A program made the translations under genes and the position numbers. A stretch of 34,675 nucleotides of DNA. It comes from Streptomyces nanshensis (GTDB lineage Bacteria; Actinomycetota; Actinomycetes; Streptomycetales; Streptomycetaceae). Below are positions 7,358-15,300 of this stretch, piece after piece. Position 1 is the stretch's first letter. Every line of letters begins with the position of its first letter. Where the stretch lies: the NCBI RefSeq assembly GCF_001751255.1, contig NZ_LJGW01000149.1, positions 215 through 34,889 of the forward strand, read 5' to 3'. The notes under the pieces were generated by a model. That model did not search any database, was not told where the DNA came from, and saw only the letters and a list, made by a program, of their open reading frames with translations.

Positions 7358-8983
7358 TCACGGCACCGGTTCGGCCTCGGTCAGCCGGCGGGTCGCCCGT
7401 GCCCGCGGTGCGCCCAACACCTCCCGTACGCCGCCCTGTTCGGCGACGCGTCCGCCGTCCAGCACGAGGACCCGGTCGGCCACCGCGCTCAGCGTCCGCA
7501 GGCCGTGGCCGATCCAGAGCACCGCCGTGCCCTGCTCCCGGCGCAGTCGGGCCACTTCGGCCGTGACACGGGCCGCGGCGTCCTCGTCGAGGGCGCTGGT
7601 GATCTCGTCGCACAGCAGCACCGAAGGGCGGGCCAGCGCGGCGCGTGCGAAGGCCGCCCGTTGCAGTTCGCCGCCGGAGAGGCCCGAGGGCGGGCGGTCC
7701 GCCGTCCGCAGCCCGACGCCGAGCCGTTCGAGCAGCTCCGCGGCCTCCTCGGCGGCCCGTTCCGGAGGCAGACCGCGAAGCCGTACGGCGGTACGGGCCA
7801 CCTGTCGCAGCACCGTGCGCCGGTCGTCGAACGAGCCGCGCGTCTCCTGCCATACGTACTGCACACGGCGCTTGTCCTCCGCCGTACGCCGGCGCAGCAC
7901 GGGCAGCGGCTCCCCGTCCAACAGCAGTTCGCCGTCGTGGCGTTCGTGGAGTCCGGCCACACAGCGCGCCAGGGTCGTCTTGCCGCTGCCGGAGCGGCCC
8001 GTGACACCCAGACACTCTCCGGGACGCAGATCGAGGCGGACGTCGTGCAGCACCGGGTCCCGGCGGCCCGCGCCCAACCACGCGGTGAGACCGGCCACTT
8101 GGAGCACGGGCGAGGACTGCGGCACTCGACCCCCCGGTGCCTGCGCCGGTGTCGGCACCGTCTCCGCGGACTCATGTTCCGGTGCCGCACGCGCCGTCGA
8201 CCGCCGCGTCCGTCCCGTCCCGGCGCCCCGTGCGGCGTCCAGCACACGCGCCGCCGGGCCCTCGTCCACGGTGCGCCCGTCTTCGAGACGTACGGCCCTC
8301 GTGGCCAGCGCCCGCACCAGGTCGTGGTCGTGGGTGAGCAGCAGCACGGTCAGCCCCTCGTCCACGAGCAGGGCCAGTTCGCGCGTCATGTCGCGCCGGG
8401 TGACGGCGTCGAGCCCCGTGCCCGGTTCGTCGAGGACGAGTGCGCGCGGCCCGCAGACGAGCGTCTGGGCGAGGGCGACGCGCTGTCGCTGCCCGCCGGA
8501 GAACTGATGCGGGAAGCGCCTCATCACCCCGCGACCGCAGGGCAGTTGGGCCTGCCGCAGGGCGTCGGCGACATTACGGCGGGCCGCCGCCCGAGCCGCG
8601 AGGGCGGACCGCGTCCGGGCGTCCGCCCGGTGCAGCCGGGCCAGTTCGGTCAGTACGGAGCCGATGCGCCGCGGCGGATTGAGCGTCGACGCCGGATGCT
8701 GCGGCATATAGGCCACGGTCCCGCCGCGTACCCGGGCCGCCTCGGCGGTCGCGCCCGTCCCGTCCACGACGCGGACGCCGTCCACCCGTATGTCGCCCCA
8801 CAGCCGTACCCCGGGCTCCGCCTCGCCGAGCAGCGCGAGCGCCGTCGTGGTCTTACCGCTGCCCGACGGGCCGACCAGCGCGGTCACTTGACCCTCCGGG
8901 ACGCTCAACTCGACGCCGTCCAGCAGCATCGCGTCGCCGCAGCGCGCCGTCAGACCGCGCACGGTGATCAGCGGATCCGTCAT
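7358..8983 (-). CDS. ABC transporter double ATPase, nickel/peptide (NikDE-like) importer
   Basis: A 541-residue cytoplasmic protein with two complete nucleotide-binding domains. NBD1: Walker A GPSGSGKT (38-45), Q-loop region YMPQHP, signature FSGGQRQR, Walker B ALVLDEPGTG. NBD2, after an Arg/Ala/Thr-rich linker near residues 255-285: Walker A GRSGSGKT, Q-loop YVWQETRGSF, signature LSGGELQR, Walker B VLLCDEITSALD. It is thus a fusion of the DppD/NikD and DppF/NikE subunits that are usually separate. The ATG overlaps the permease stop (ATGA) and follows GGAGGT; a longer frame exists upstream inside the permease gene. It would power the importer encoded by the same operon. Confidence 0.92.
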   Translation of the reverse strand: MTDPLITVRGLTARCGDAMLLDGVELSVPEGQVTALVGPSGSGKTTTALALLGEAEPGVRLWGDIRVDGVRVVDGTGATAEAARVRGGTVAYMPQHPASTLNPPRRIGSVLTELARLHRADARTRSALAARAAARRNVADALRQAQLPCGRGVMRRFPHQFSGGQRQRVALAQTLVCGPRALVLDEPGTGLDAVTRRDMTRELALLVDEGLTVLLLTHDHDLVRALATRAVRLEDGRTVDEGPAARVLDAARGAGTGRTRRSTARAAPEHESAETVPTPAQAPGGRVPQSSPVLQVAGLTAWLGAGRRDPVLHDVRLDLRPGECLGVTGRSGSGKTTLARCVAGLHERHDGELLLDGEPLPVLRRRTAEDKRRVQYVWQETRGSFDDRRTVLRQVARTAVRLRGLPPERAAEEAAELLERLGVGLRTADRPPSGLSGGELQRAAFARAALARPSVLLCDEITSALDEDAAARVTAEVARLRREQGTAVLWIGHGLRTLSAVADRVLVLDGGRVAEQGGVREVLGAPRARATRRLTEAEPVP

Positions 8984-9993
8984 CGCGCACCTCCGCCGGA
9001 GCGGGCGGCGTCCGTGCGGATGCGGTGCGACTCCCGTGCTGCGGGCGGCCGTTGGCGGGTCCGGCGCACCAACCGGTCGGCCACCAGGTTCAGTCCGACG
9101 GTGAACATCACGAGCAGGGCCGCGGGCGCGCACACCGCGAGCGGCTGGACGAGCAGCGCCTCACGGCTCGCGGCGATGGTGACGGCCCAGTCCGGGGCGG
9201 TCGGCTCCAGGCCCAGGCCGAGGAAGTTGGCGGCGGCCACGGTGAAGACGGCACCGGCGACGCGCGTACCGGCGTCGGCCGTGACCACCGGCACCACCGA
9301 GCGCCCCACGTACCCGGCCAGGATCCGCAGCCGTGACTCGCCCTGCTGCCGCATCGCCTCGACCACGGGGCTGCTCGCGGCGTCCAGGGCCGCCGCCCGT
9401 ACCAGCCGCGCCACCGCGGGCACGTTCACCAGCGCCACCGCGAGCGCGATGGCGAGGGGCTGCCCGCGCCACCACACCGCCGTGACGCTGATGACGAGCA
9501 ACGAGGGGACGGGCTGCACGACTTCGACCGGCCGCAGCAGCAGCTCCTCCAGCCACCGGTGCCGTGTCACCGCCGCGGCCAGCCCGAGCGGAGCACCGGC
9601 GAGATACGCCAGGGCGACCGCGCCGAGCGCCGCGCCCAGCGCGCTGCGTCCGCCGCGCAGCAGCAGCGTGAGCACGTCGCGGCCCATGCCGTCGGTGCCG
9701 AGGGGGTGCCCCGCTCCCGTCGCGTACGGTGCGCCGTCGGGCGACGCGGCCCAACTCGCCGCGTACGGGCCAAACATGGCGACGGCGAGCGGCAGGGCCA
9801 GCAGCAGCGGTCCGCACGCGCGCGCTGCACGGCGCACAACTGCCGTACGCCGCACGCCCCGTGGCGCGGACGGCACGGCCCCGGACGAAGTGTCCCCGGC
9901 CGAAGTAGCCCCGGACGAGGCCGAGTCGGGCGACGCCGAGTGGGACGAAGCTGCGTCGGGCGACGCCACCGTGGTGTCTCCGTACGACGTCAC
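8980..9993 (-). CDS. ABC importer permease, DppC/NikC type
   Basis: A 337-residue inner-membrane subunit. After a Ser/Asp/Ala-rich tail of about 45 residues there is a hydrophobic helix (LLLALPLAVAMFGPYAA), then HPLGTDGMGRDVLTLLLRGGRSAL, the hallmark of DppC/OppC/NikC permeases. The BPD transporter domain follows with about five helices, and the EAA-like cytoplasmic loop is around VEAMRQQGESRLRILAGYVGRSVVP. GTG is chosen: it overlaps the preceding permease stop by 4 bp (GTGA) and is preceded by GGAGGTG. It pairs with the neighbouring NikB-like permease to form the membrane channel. Confidence 0.9.
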   Translation of the reverse strand: MTSYGDTTVASPDAASSHSASPDSASSGATSAGDTSSGAVPSAPRGVRRTAVVRRAARACGPLLLALPLAVAMFGPYAASWAASPDGAPYATGAGHPLGTDGMGRDVLTLLLRGGRSALGAALGAVALAYLAGAPLGLAAAVTRHRWLEELLLRPVEVVQPVPSLLVISVTAVWWRGQPLAIALAVALVNVPAVARLVRAAALDAASSPVVEAMRQQGESRLRILAGYVGRSVVPVVTADAGTRVAGAVFTVAAANFLGLGLEPTAPDWAVTIAASREALLVQPLAVCAPAALLVMFTVGLNLVADRLVRRTRQRPPAARESHRIRTDAARSGGGAR

Positions 9994-10937
9994 CGCAGCA
10001 CCTCCGTACGGGGCGCGAGCCGGCGGCAGGCCAGGTCCGCGAGCAGGTTGAAGAGCAGCGCCGCCGCGGCGAGCAGCAGCGTCAGCGCCTGGACGGTGGG
10101 GACGTCGCGGCTGCGGACCGCTTCGATGAGCGCCGTCGCCACGCCGGGAACGGCGAACACCGCCTCGACCACCAGTACGCCGCCGAGGAGATGGTCCCCG
10201 GTACGGGCCAGCTCCTGGATGCCCGGCACCGCCGCGTTCGGCAGCACGTGCCGGAGCACCACCGTGCGGCGGGGCACCCCGAGGCGGCGCGCCTGCACCG
10301 CGTACCCGGCGTGCAGGGCGGTGATCGTGCCCGCCCGTACCTGGCGCGAGAGCAGGCACACCGTACGGGCCAGCAGCACCGCGACGGGCAGCACCAGCAG
10401 CGCCGGACGGGCCAGCAGCCCGGCCCCGTCCACGCCGATCCATGTCGCCGGCAGCCAGCCCAGCCGCAGCCCGAAGACGGCGACGAGGGCGAGGGCGAGG
10501 ACGAAGTCCGGTACGGAGCTCAGCGCCAGCGTGGCCGCCGACAGCCCCCGGTCCAGTCGGCCGCCCTCGCGCAGCCCCATCACCAGACCGAGCACGAGGG
10601 CGAGCGGCACCACGACGGCGAGCGTCACCAGCGCGAGCACCGCGGTGGCGCCGGCGGCGTCGGCGAAGATGCGCGCGACGGGCTCGTCACTGGTCAGGGA
10701 GGTGCCCAGGCGCCCGTGCAGCAGCTCGCCCGCCCAGTGCGCGAAGCGCTCCGACAGGGGCCGCTCCAGGCCCAGTCGGGCACGGAGTTCGCCGATCTGG
10801 GCGAGCCCGGCCTGCTCGTTGAAGCGGACGGTGGCGGCGTCGCCGGGCAGCAGAGAGGTCAGCAGGAAGACCAGAACGGTCAGCAGCGCCAGTTGGACGG
10901 CGGTCAGCGACAGCCGGCGCAGCAGATAACCGCCCAT
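9990..10937 (-). CDS. ABC importer permease, DppB/NikB type
   Basis: A 315-residue membrane protein. It opens with YLLRRLSLTAVQLALLTVLVFLLTSLLPGD, the standard first helix of DppB/NikB permeases (RRL..P.L..V....F.L..L.PGD). A periplasmic segment with RLGLERPLSERFAHWAGELLHGRLGTS follows, then five further helices. The EAA-like loop reads YAVQARRLGVPRRTVVLRHVLPNA. The ATG begins two bases after the stop of the binding-protein gene (TGAGATG), so translation is coupled. Longer in-frame starts lie inside that gene and are rejected. Confidence 0.91.
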   Translation of the reverse strand: MGGYLLRRLSLTAVQLALLTVLVFLLTSLLPGDAATVRFNEQAGLAQIGELRARLGLERPLSERFAHWAGELLHGRLGTSLTSDEPVARIFADAAGATAVLALVTLAVVVPLALVLGLVMGLREGGRLDRGLSAATLALSSVPDFVLALALVAVFGLRLGWLPATWIGVDGAGLLARPALLVLPVAVLLARTVCLLSRQVRAGTITALHAGYAVQARRLGVPRRTVVLRHVLPNAAVPGIQELARTGDHLLGGVLVVEAVFAVPGVATALIEAVRSRDVPTVQALTLLLAAAALLFNLLADLACRRLAPRTEVLR

Positions 10938-10938
10938 C

Positions 10939-12456
10939 TCAGGCCAGCCGTACGGTGTCGAACCGGGCCCAGTCCCGGGTGTTCGGGGGAGCGGCACGTA
11001 CGCCGTGCAGCCGCCGGGAGACGGCGTTGAGCCAGTCCGGATGGCCCCACAGCAGCAGTCCGCCCTTGTCGCGGAGCGTGCGCTGCACGGCGGTGTAGCG
11101 GCGGGCACGCCGGTCGGCGTCCTTGATGCTCTGGGCGTCGCGGAAGTCGGCGTCGAAGTCCTTGTGGCGCCAACGGGTGCCGTTCTGCGGGGAGTCGGAG
11201 AGCAGCCGCTCCGATATGTAGGTGGGGATCGGCATGGCGCCGCTGCGGTGGCTGGTGATCGTGCCGGTGCGCAGGATGTCGGTGAAGTAGCTCTCGGGCG
11301 GGCCCGTGGTGACGTCGATGCGCAGGCCCGCCTCGGCGGCCTGCCGGGAGAAGAGGTGTGCCGCGTCGACGAAGGTGTCGGTGGCGGTCGAGGTGTAGAA
11401 GGTCAGCTTCTTGTTGAGCACACCGGAGCGGCGCAGCAGGCGCTTCGCCTCCGCCACGTCGCGTTCGCGCTGGGGCACGCCGTCGGGGTAGTAGGCGAAG
11501 CCCTTGCCGTACATGTCGTTGCCGACGCTGCCGCGTCCGCCGAGCACGACCTCGACGAGCCGCGGCCGGTCGGCCAGCAGCTTCATCGCCATCGCCGCGT
11601 CGGGGTCGTCGAAGGGCGGGCGGTCGGTCTTGAGGAGGACGCCCTCCACACCGCAGGCGGGAGCGTCGACGATCCGTACGGCGGACTCCCCGCGCACGGT
11701 ACGGGCGAAGGCCGGGCTCATCTCGTGCGCGTACTCGATCTCCCCGGCGCGTACGGCGTTCGACCGTGCCTCCGTCTCCGCCGAGAGGATGTGCAACTCG
11801 TCGATGTGCGCGGGGCCGCCCCAGTAGTCGTCGAAGCGCTGTCCCGTGAAGTGCCGCCCCGGGGAGAACGAGCCGAACGTGAACGGCCCCGTACCCACCG
11901 GCTTGTGAGGATCCCGGTAGCGGCGGCTGACGACGAAGGTGCCGGTGAAGGCCAGCAGGGACGGCAGTTCGGCGTGTGGACGCCTGAGCCGCAGTTCGAC
12001 GCCGTGCTCGCCCAGCGCACGCGAGCGCTTCAGATCGATGAGCGACAGGGAGCTCTTCGCGAGCCGTTCGGCGCTCTTCGGGTCGAGGATGCGCGCCAGC
12101 GTGAAGAGGACGTCCTCGGGCTCCAGCCGGCGCCCGTCGTGGAAGCGCGCCGGGCGCAGTCGCAGCCGCCACACGGTGAGGTCGTCGCTCGCCTCCCAGC
12201 GCCGCACCAGCCCCGGCACCGGCCGGAGTCCGGAGTCGAGTTCGACGAGTTTGTCGAAGACCGCCTTGTGCCGCGCCTGGTCCACGAACTGCCGCCCCAC
12301 ATGCGGGTCCATGGTCTCCTTCGCACCGAACCCGGGGAACGCGGCCCGCACCGAGCCGCCCTTGCCCGAAGCGGACCCACCGCCACCGCAGGCCCCGAGC
12401 AGCACGGGCGCGGAGGCGGCACCGGCGAGGCCGAGGAATCCACGACGACTGCTCAT
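10939..12456 (-). CDS. ABC importer substrate-binding lipoprotein, SBP family 5 (NikA/DppA-like)
   Basis: A 505-residue extracellular solute-binding protein family 5 lipoprotein. The N-terminus has a twin-arginine-like motif (SSRRGFLGLAG) and a lipobox LLGAC, with the lipidated Cys followed by a Gly/Ser-rich tether, so it is probably Tat-exported and anchored outside the membrane. The body has family-5 landmarks: FDKLVELDSGLRPVPGLVRRWEASDDLTVWRLRLRPARFHDG... and the VGTGPFTF segment. The ATG is chosen for a GGAGG 8 nt upstream; a 20-codon longer form would place the promoter inside the gene. Peptide and nickel binders share this family and cannot be separated by motif alone. The Nur-like box on its promoter favours nickel (NikA-like). 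Confidence 0.9.
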   Translation of the reverse strand: MSSRRGFLGLAGAASAPVLLGACGGGGSASGKGGSVRAAFPGFGAKETMDPHVGRQFVDQARHKAVFDKLVELDSGLRPVPGLVRRWEASDDLTVWRLRLRPARFHDGRRLEPEDVLFTLARILDPKSAERLAKSSLSLIDLKRSRALGEHGVELRLRRPHAELPSLLAFTGTFVVSRRYRDPHKPVGTGPFTFGSFSPGRHFTGQRFDDYWGGPAHIDELHILSAETEARSNAVRAGEIEYAHEMSPAFARTVRGESAVRIVDAPACGVEGVLLKTDRPPFDDPDAAMAMKLLADRPRLVEVVLGGRGSVGNDMYGKGFAYYPDGVPQRERDVAEAKRLLRRSGVLNKKLTFYTSTATDTFVDAAHLFSRQAAEAGLRIDVTTGPPESYFTDILRTGTITSHRSGAMPIPTYISERLLSDSPQNGTRWRHKDFDADFRDAQSIKDADRRARRYTAVQRTLRDKGGLLLWGHPDWLNAVSRRLHGVRAAPPNTRDWARFDTVRLA

Positions 12457-12499
12457 GACCGGGCCTCCAGGGGGTCTGCGGGGCGCGCTGGCCGCACTA

Positions 12500-12516
12500 T
12501 TGCGAATAGAGTGCAT
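12500..12516 (-). promoter_or_regulatory. Nur-like (nickel-responsive Fur) operator
   Basis: The plus strand reads TTGCGA-ATAGA-GTGCAT, i.e. TGC-N9-GCA, the layout of the Streptomyces coelicolor Nur box (tTGCaa-N5-ttGCAa). It covers the -10 element of the importer promoter, the classic place for metal-dependent repression. A partly overlapping perfect repeat GCACT-N11-AGTGC (12494-12514) and a CTATT-N3-AATAG palindrome (12497-12509) add symmetry that could instead serve another repressor. Confidence 0.55.
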
Positions 12517-12533
12517 CTACTGGTACCAGGCAA
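12505..12533 (-). promoter_or_regulatory. Promoter of the nickel/peptide importer operon
   Basis: On the minus strand TTGCCT, 17 nt, then TCTATT forms a sigma-70-type promoter about 50 bp before the lipoprotein ATG. The -10 hexamer falls within the Nur-like box. Confidence 0.5.
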
Positions 12534-12764
12534 GACAAGACCACAGGGCGACGGAGCACGTCAATCGACGGCAGGGGGTGGGGGAGGGGCGCTCCGGTGA
12601 ACTTCCGTACGGGCGGGGCCGGTTGGGAGACCGGGACCGGTCGGCGGCGCGGACGCGGACGCGGGCGCGTGTGCGGGGCGTGTGCGTGTACGGGTGCGGG
12701 GGAACGGGCCCCGCCGGGACCCCCGTACGGTGTGCGATCGTGGACGGCAGAGCCCGGCAGGCTC

Positions 12765-12805
12765 CTGGACGAGGTGCGCCGTACCCAGTCATGACAAGAC
12801 GGCGC
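12765..12805 (+). promoter_or_regulatory. Guanidine-III (ykkC-III) riboswitch
   Basis: The stretch from CTGGACGAGGTGCGCCGTAC through CCAGTCATGACAAGACGGCG is almost identical, from memory, to the structurally characterised Thermobifida fusca guanidine-III aptamer. The P1 pair CTGG/CCAG replaces CCGG/CCGG by compensating change, and the ACGAGGTGCGCCGTAC and ACAAGACGGCGC pseudoknot strands are intact. It ends directly before the GAAGGGG ribosome site of the SMR gene, so guanidinium binding would expose or stabilise translation initiation. Confidence 0.93.
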
Positions 12806-12818
12806 GAAGGGGTCTGTC

Positions 12819-13133
12819 ATGGCGTGGATCGTTCTTGTGCTGTCCGGAGTCCTGGAAGCGGTGTGGGCGACCGCGCTCGCCAAGTCCGAGGGTTTCCAGC
12901 GCCTTTGGCCGAGCACCGTCTTCGCCCTCGCGCTGCTGCTGAGCATGGCGGGCCTCTCCTACGCGCTCCGCACGGTCCCCGTAGGCACCGGCTACGCGGT
13001 GTGGGTGGGCATCGGCGCGGCCCTCACCGCGACGTACGCGATGCTCTTCGGCGGCGAGTCCGCGGGCGTGCTGAAGCTGCTGCTCCTGGCGGGGATCGTG
13101 GGCTGTGTGGCGGGGCTGAAGCTGACGCACTGA
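12819..13133 (+). CDS. gdx: Guanidinium exporter Gdx (SugE), SMR family
   Basis: A 104-residue, four-helix small multidrug resistance protein. Helix 1 carries the essential proton/substrate glutamate E13 and W16 in SGVLEAVWATALAKSEGF, the Gdx/SugE signature (E..WA..L..S.GF) that differs from EmrE. Helix 3 has VPVGTGYAVWVGIGAALTA, matching the SMR P.(S/G)..Y.(V/I)W.G.G. Gdx proteins are dual-topology dimers that swap two protons for one guanidinium ion. The adjacent guanidine-III riboswitch supports this over quaternary-ammonium resistance. The ATG follows GAAGGGG, 6 nt away. It is a single-gene unit; the next gene starts 48 bp later with its own signals. Confidence 0.95.
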   Translation: MAWIVLVLSGVLEAVWATALAKSEGFQRLWPSTVFALALLLSMAGLSYALRTVPVGTGYAVWVGIGAALTATYAMLFGGESAGVLKLLLLAGIVGCVAGLKLTH

Positions 13134-13180
13134 CGGGGACGCCGCGGACGGCGGCCGGGAGGCCCAATACCCTGTGCAGC

Positions 13181-13768
13181 GTGCCGACTTCGATCTACCA
13201 CGTGCGCAAGATCTCGCTCGGTCTCAAGCGCAAGTACCGGATCTCCGCCGACGACGGGGACGGGAGACCGGGCAAGCCGCTCGGCTACGCGGAGAAGAAG
13301 CTCAAGACGTCCGACGAGCTGGACGTCTACGGGGACGAGCAGCGCAGCGAGAGGCTGGTGACCGTCCGCGAGAGCTCGAAGGGCTGGCTCGCCGCCCTCA
13401 CCGGCTACGAGGTCTTCGACCCCGAGGGCCTGCTCCTCGGCTCCTTCGGGCTGCTGCCGAGGAAGTCGGTGGACCGTACGACCTGGGAGTTCGAGCAGCC
13501 GGGCCTCGGCAGGCTCACCGGTACCGAGCGGAGCGTCGCGACCGCGCGGGCCAGGCGGCTGCTGACCCTGTTCGACACGGTCGGTGAGATCGCCGGGGCC
13601 GTGGTGAAGTACCACTTCGACTTCACACGGGACGGCGAGCCCGCCTTCAGCATCGACAAGCCCAAGGTGTTCGACGACTGGTACCGCCTGACCGTCCACG
13701 AGGACGCCGTCGACAGGCGGTTGCTCTTCGCGCTGGCGGTGACGATGGAGGCCCGTCAGCGCGGCTAG
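13181..13768 (+). CDS. LURP-one/phospholipid-scramblase-like protein
   Basis: A 195-residue soluble protein of the tubby-like beta-barrel kind. The pattern of alternating short strands fits LURP-one-related/scramblase-like proteins: HVRKISLGLKRKYRISADD, YEVFDPEGLLLGSFG, KYHFDFTRDGEPAFSIDKPKVFDDWYRLTVHE, and a final hydrophobic helix DRRLLFALAVTMEARQ. Members in Streptomyces have no assigned biochemical role; membrane-surface binding is a general expectation only. The GTG start is tentative: no ribosome site is well placed. AATACC about 10 bp upstream looks like a -10 element for a leaderless message. A hairpin follows the stop. Confidence 0.72.
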   Translation: MPTSIYHVRKISLGLKRKYRISADDGDGRPGKPLGYAEKKLKTSDELDVYGDEQRSERLVTVRESSKGWLAALTGYEVFDPEGLLLGSFGLLPRKSVDRTTWEFEQPGLGRLTGTERSVATARARRLLTLFDTVGEIAGAVVKYHFDFTRDGEPAFSIDKPKVFDDWYRLTVHEDAVDRRLLFALAVTMEARQRG

Positions 13769-13796
13769 GGCGTGTCCGCATCGCCCCGTCGGGGGC

Positions 13797-13816
13797 CCGC
13801 CGCACGTCAGCGGCGG
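13797..13816 (+). terminator. Hairpin after the LURP-one-like gene
   Basis: Perfect 7-bp stem CCGCCGC/GCGGCGG with a 6-nt loop, 28 bases after the stop; no U-tract. Confidence 0.45.
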
Positions 13817-13899
13817 AACGGACGGGCCCGTGCACAGGGATACGGAGAAGCCCGCCTCCGCCGTAAGCTCGGTTCCGCGTGTGGCGGGAGGAGGCTGGG

Positions 13900-14592
13900 A
13901 TGGCCGGAACGACGTCGGCGTCGACGGGCAGCACGGTGGCCGAGGTGACGGCCGAGCTGGCCGGGCTCGAAGACCCGAAGATCCGCGCGGTGAACGAGCG
14001 GCACGGTGACGACCACGGCGTGAACCTCACCAAGCTGCGCGCGGTCGCGAAGCGGCTGAAGACGCAGCAGGAACTCGCCCGCGGGCTCTGGGAGACGGAG
14101 GACACCGCGGCGAGACTGCTGGCGCTGCTGATCTGCCGCCCGAAGGCGTTCGGGCGCGACGAGCTGGACGTCATGCTGCGCGGTGCGCGCACGCCCAAGG
14201 TGCAGGACTGGCTCGTGAACTACGTCGTGAAGAAGAGCCCGCACGCCGAGGAGCTGCGTGCGGCCTGGTTCGCCGACGCGGATCCGGCGGTCGCGAGCGC
14301 GGGCTGGGCGCTGACCGCCGACCGCGTACAGAAGAAGCCCGAGGGCCTGGACCTCGCCGGACTGCTCGACGAGATCGAGGCGGAGATGAAGGACGCCCCG
14401 GAGCGCCTGCAGTGGGCGATGAACCACTGCCTGGCCCAGATCGGCATCGCACACCCCGAACACCGCGCCCGCGCCCTCGCGATCGGCGAGCGCCTGGAAG
14501 TGCTCAAGGACTACCCGACGTCGCCGGGCTGCACGTCTCCGTACGCGCCCGCGTGGATCACCGAGATGGTGCGGCGGCAGCAGGGCGCGTAG
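13900..14592 (+). CDS. AlkD-like HEAT-repeat protein (DNA alkylation repair family)
   Basis: A 230-residue all-helical protein resembling the DNA alkylation repair (AlkD/AlkC) family. Helical HEAT-like pairs run through DPKIRAVNERHGDDHGVNLTKLRAVAKRLKTQQELARGLWETED, LALLICRPKAFGRDELDVML, VQDWLVNYVVKKSPHAEELRAAWFADADPAVASAGWALTADRV and a C-terminal CTSPYAPAWITEMV. In AlkD the base-excision residues lie in a W-x-x-x-D segment; here the comparable helix reads DWLVNYVVKKS, with no aspartate at that place. The glycosylase activity is therefore uncertain. The ATG is preceded by GGGAGGAGG at 6 nt. It appears monocistronic, with hairpins on both sides. Confidence 0.75.
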   Translation: MAGTTSASTGSTVAEVTAELAGLEDPKIRAVNERHGDDHGVNLTKLRAVAKRLKTQQELARGLWETEDTAARLLALLICRPKAFGRDELDVMLRGARTPKVQDWLVNYVVKKSPHAEELRAAWFADADPAVASAGWALTADRVQKKPEGLDLAGLLDEIEAEMKDAPERLQWAMNHCLAQIGIAHPEHRARALAIGERLEVLKDYPTSPGCTSPYAPAWITEMVRRQQGA

Positions 14593-14612
14593 GACGGCTC
14601 GCGCGGCCGTCC
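14592..14612 (+). terminator. Hairpin at the end of the AlkD-like gene
   Basis: Perfect 7-bp stem GGACGGC/GCCGTCC with a 7-nt loop. It starts at the last base of the TAG stop codon. Confidence 0.5.
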
Positions 14613-14741
14613 GTATACGCGGTCCGGCGCCCGCCGTCTCCTCCCGAGGGGCGACGCGGCGCGCGGACGTCCGTGGATACGCTGCGCGCGCACGCGCCGC
14701 CGGCCGACCGGGCGGCCATACGACGACAACTGGGGGCTCCC

Positions 14742-15107
14742 GTGGCGCTGTTCGGCAACGCACACACCATCGATCCGGCCAACGCGCAGCAGGAGTACGG
14801 GCGTCTGCTGGGACGGAGCGAACAGGTCCACGCGGCGTTTCTGCTGATCCGCGACACCATCCTGTTCACCGACCGGCGGCTGATCCTCATCGACAAGCAG
14901 GGCGTGACCGGCAGGAAGGTCGAGTACCACTCCGTCCCGTACCGGAGCATCACGCACTTCGCCGTGGAGACGGCGGGGACCTTCGACCTGGACGCGGAGC
15001 TGAAGATCTGGATCTCCGGCACCCGCGACCCCCTCATGAAGACCTTCACCAAGGGCGTCGACATCTACGAAGTGCAGGCCCTGCTCACGGAGTTCGTGGT
15101 GCGCTGA
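14742..15107 (+). CDS. Bacterial PH-domain protein (YvbH-like, bPH_1)
   Basis: A 121-residue single-domain protein matching the bacterial pleckstrin-homology family PF08000. Diagnostic stretches are FGNAHTIDPANAQQEY at the N-terminus, LFTDRRLILIDKQGVTGRKV, EYHSVPYRSITHFAVETAGT, FDLDAELKIWISG and TKGVDIYEVQALLTEFV. The fold forms ring-like oligomers in a known structure of the family. The cellular role is unknown. The GTG start gives the family's usual N-terminus (V/M-A-L-F-G-N-A) and follows GGGGG. Longer in-frame reading enters the neighbouring AlkD-like gene and is rejected. Confidence 0.85.
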   Translation: MALFGNAHTIDPANAQQEYGRLLGRSEQVHAAFLLIRDTILFTDRRLILIDKQGVTGRKVEYHSVPYRSITHFAVETAGTFDLDAELKIWISGTRDPLMKTFTKGVDIYEVQALLTEFVVR

Positions 15108-15300
15108 CCCGGCAGCCGCACACGCCCGTCCCGCACACGTCGATCCCGCACGGGCGATCCCGCGCATCCCTTCCGTCATGGTTGGCGCAGAGCGTTCTGT
15201 ACGCGCCCTGGCGCGCGCCGTCACGCTGGAACGGGCGTACGCGGAGCGCCGCGCACGCCCGCGGACGGACGCATGACGATCCGAGGCGAGGGGGCCGACG

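Larger units (their letters stand above)
12457..12764. other. Divergent intergenic region between importer operon and gdx
   Basis: The left end holds the importer promoter and Nur-like box. The middle (12600-12720) is very rich in G and CG steps, with no credible gene. A 7-bp inverted repeat GTACGGG/CCCGTAC (12688-12694 and 12722-12728) encloses a G/C-rich interior. The right end leads into the guanidine riboswitch. The gdx promoter was not identified with confidence. Confidence 0.6.

Noticed and set aside
6263..10051. A 1262-codon open frame on the plus strand, antisense to the methyltransferase and importer genes
   Set aside because: Its translation is rich in Arg, Gly, Ala and Pro with no domain signature, while the opposite strand has clear ABC motifs. 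Long antisense frames are a by-product of very high GC.
10939..12456. Assigning the importer as a plain dipeptide transporter
   Set aside because: Sequence motifs allow it, but the Nur-like box over the -10 favours nickel. Kept as an alternative only.
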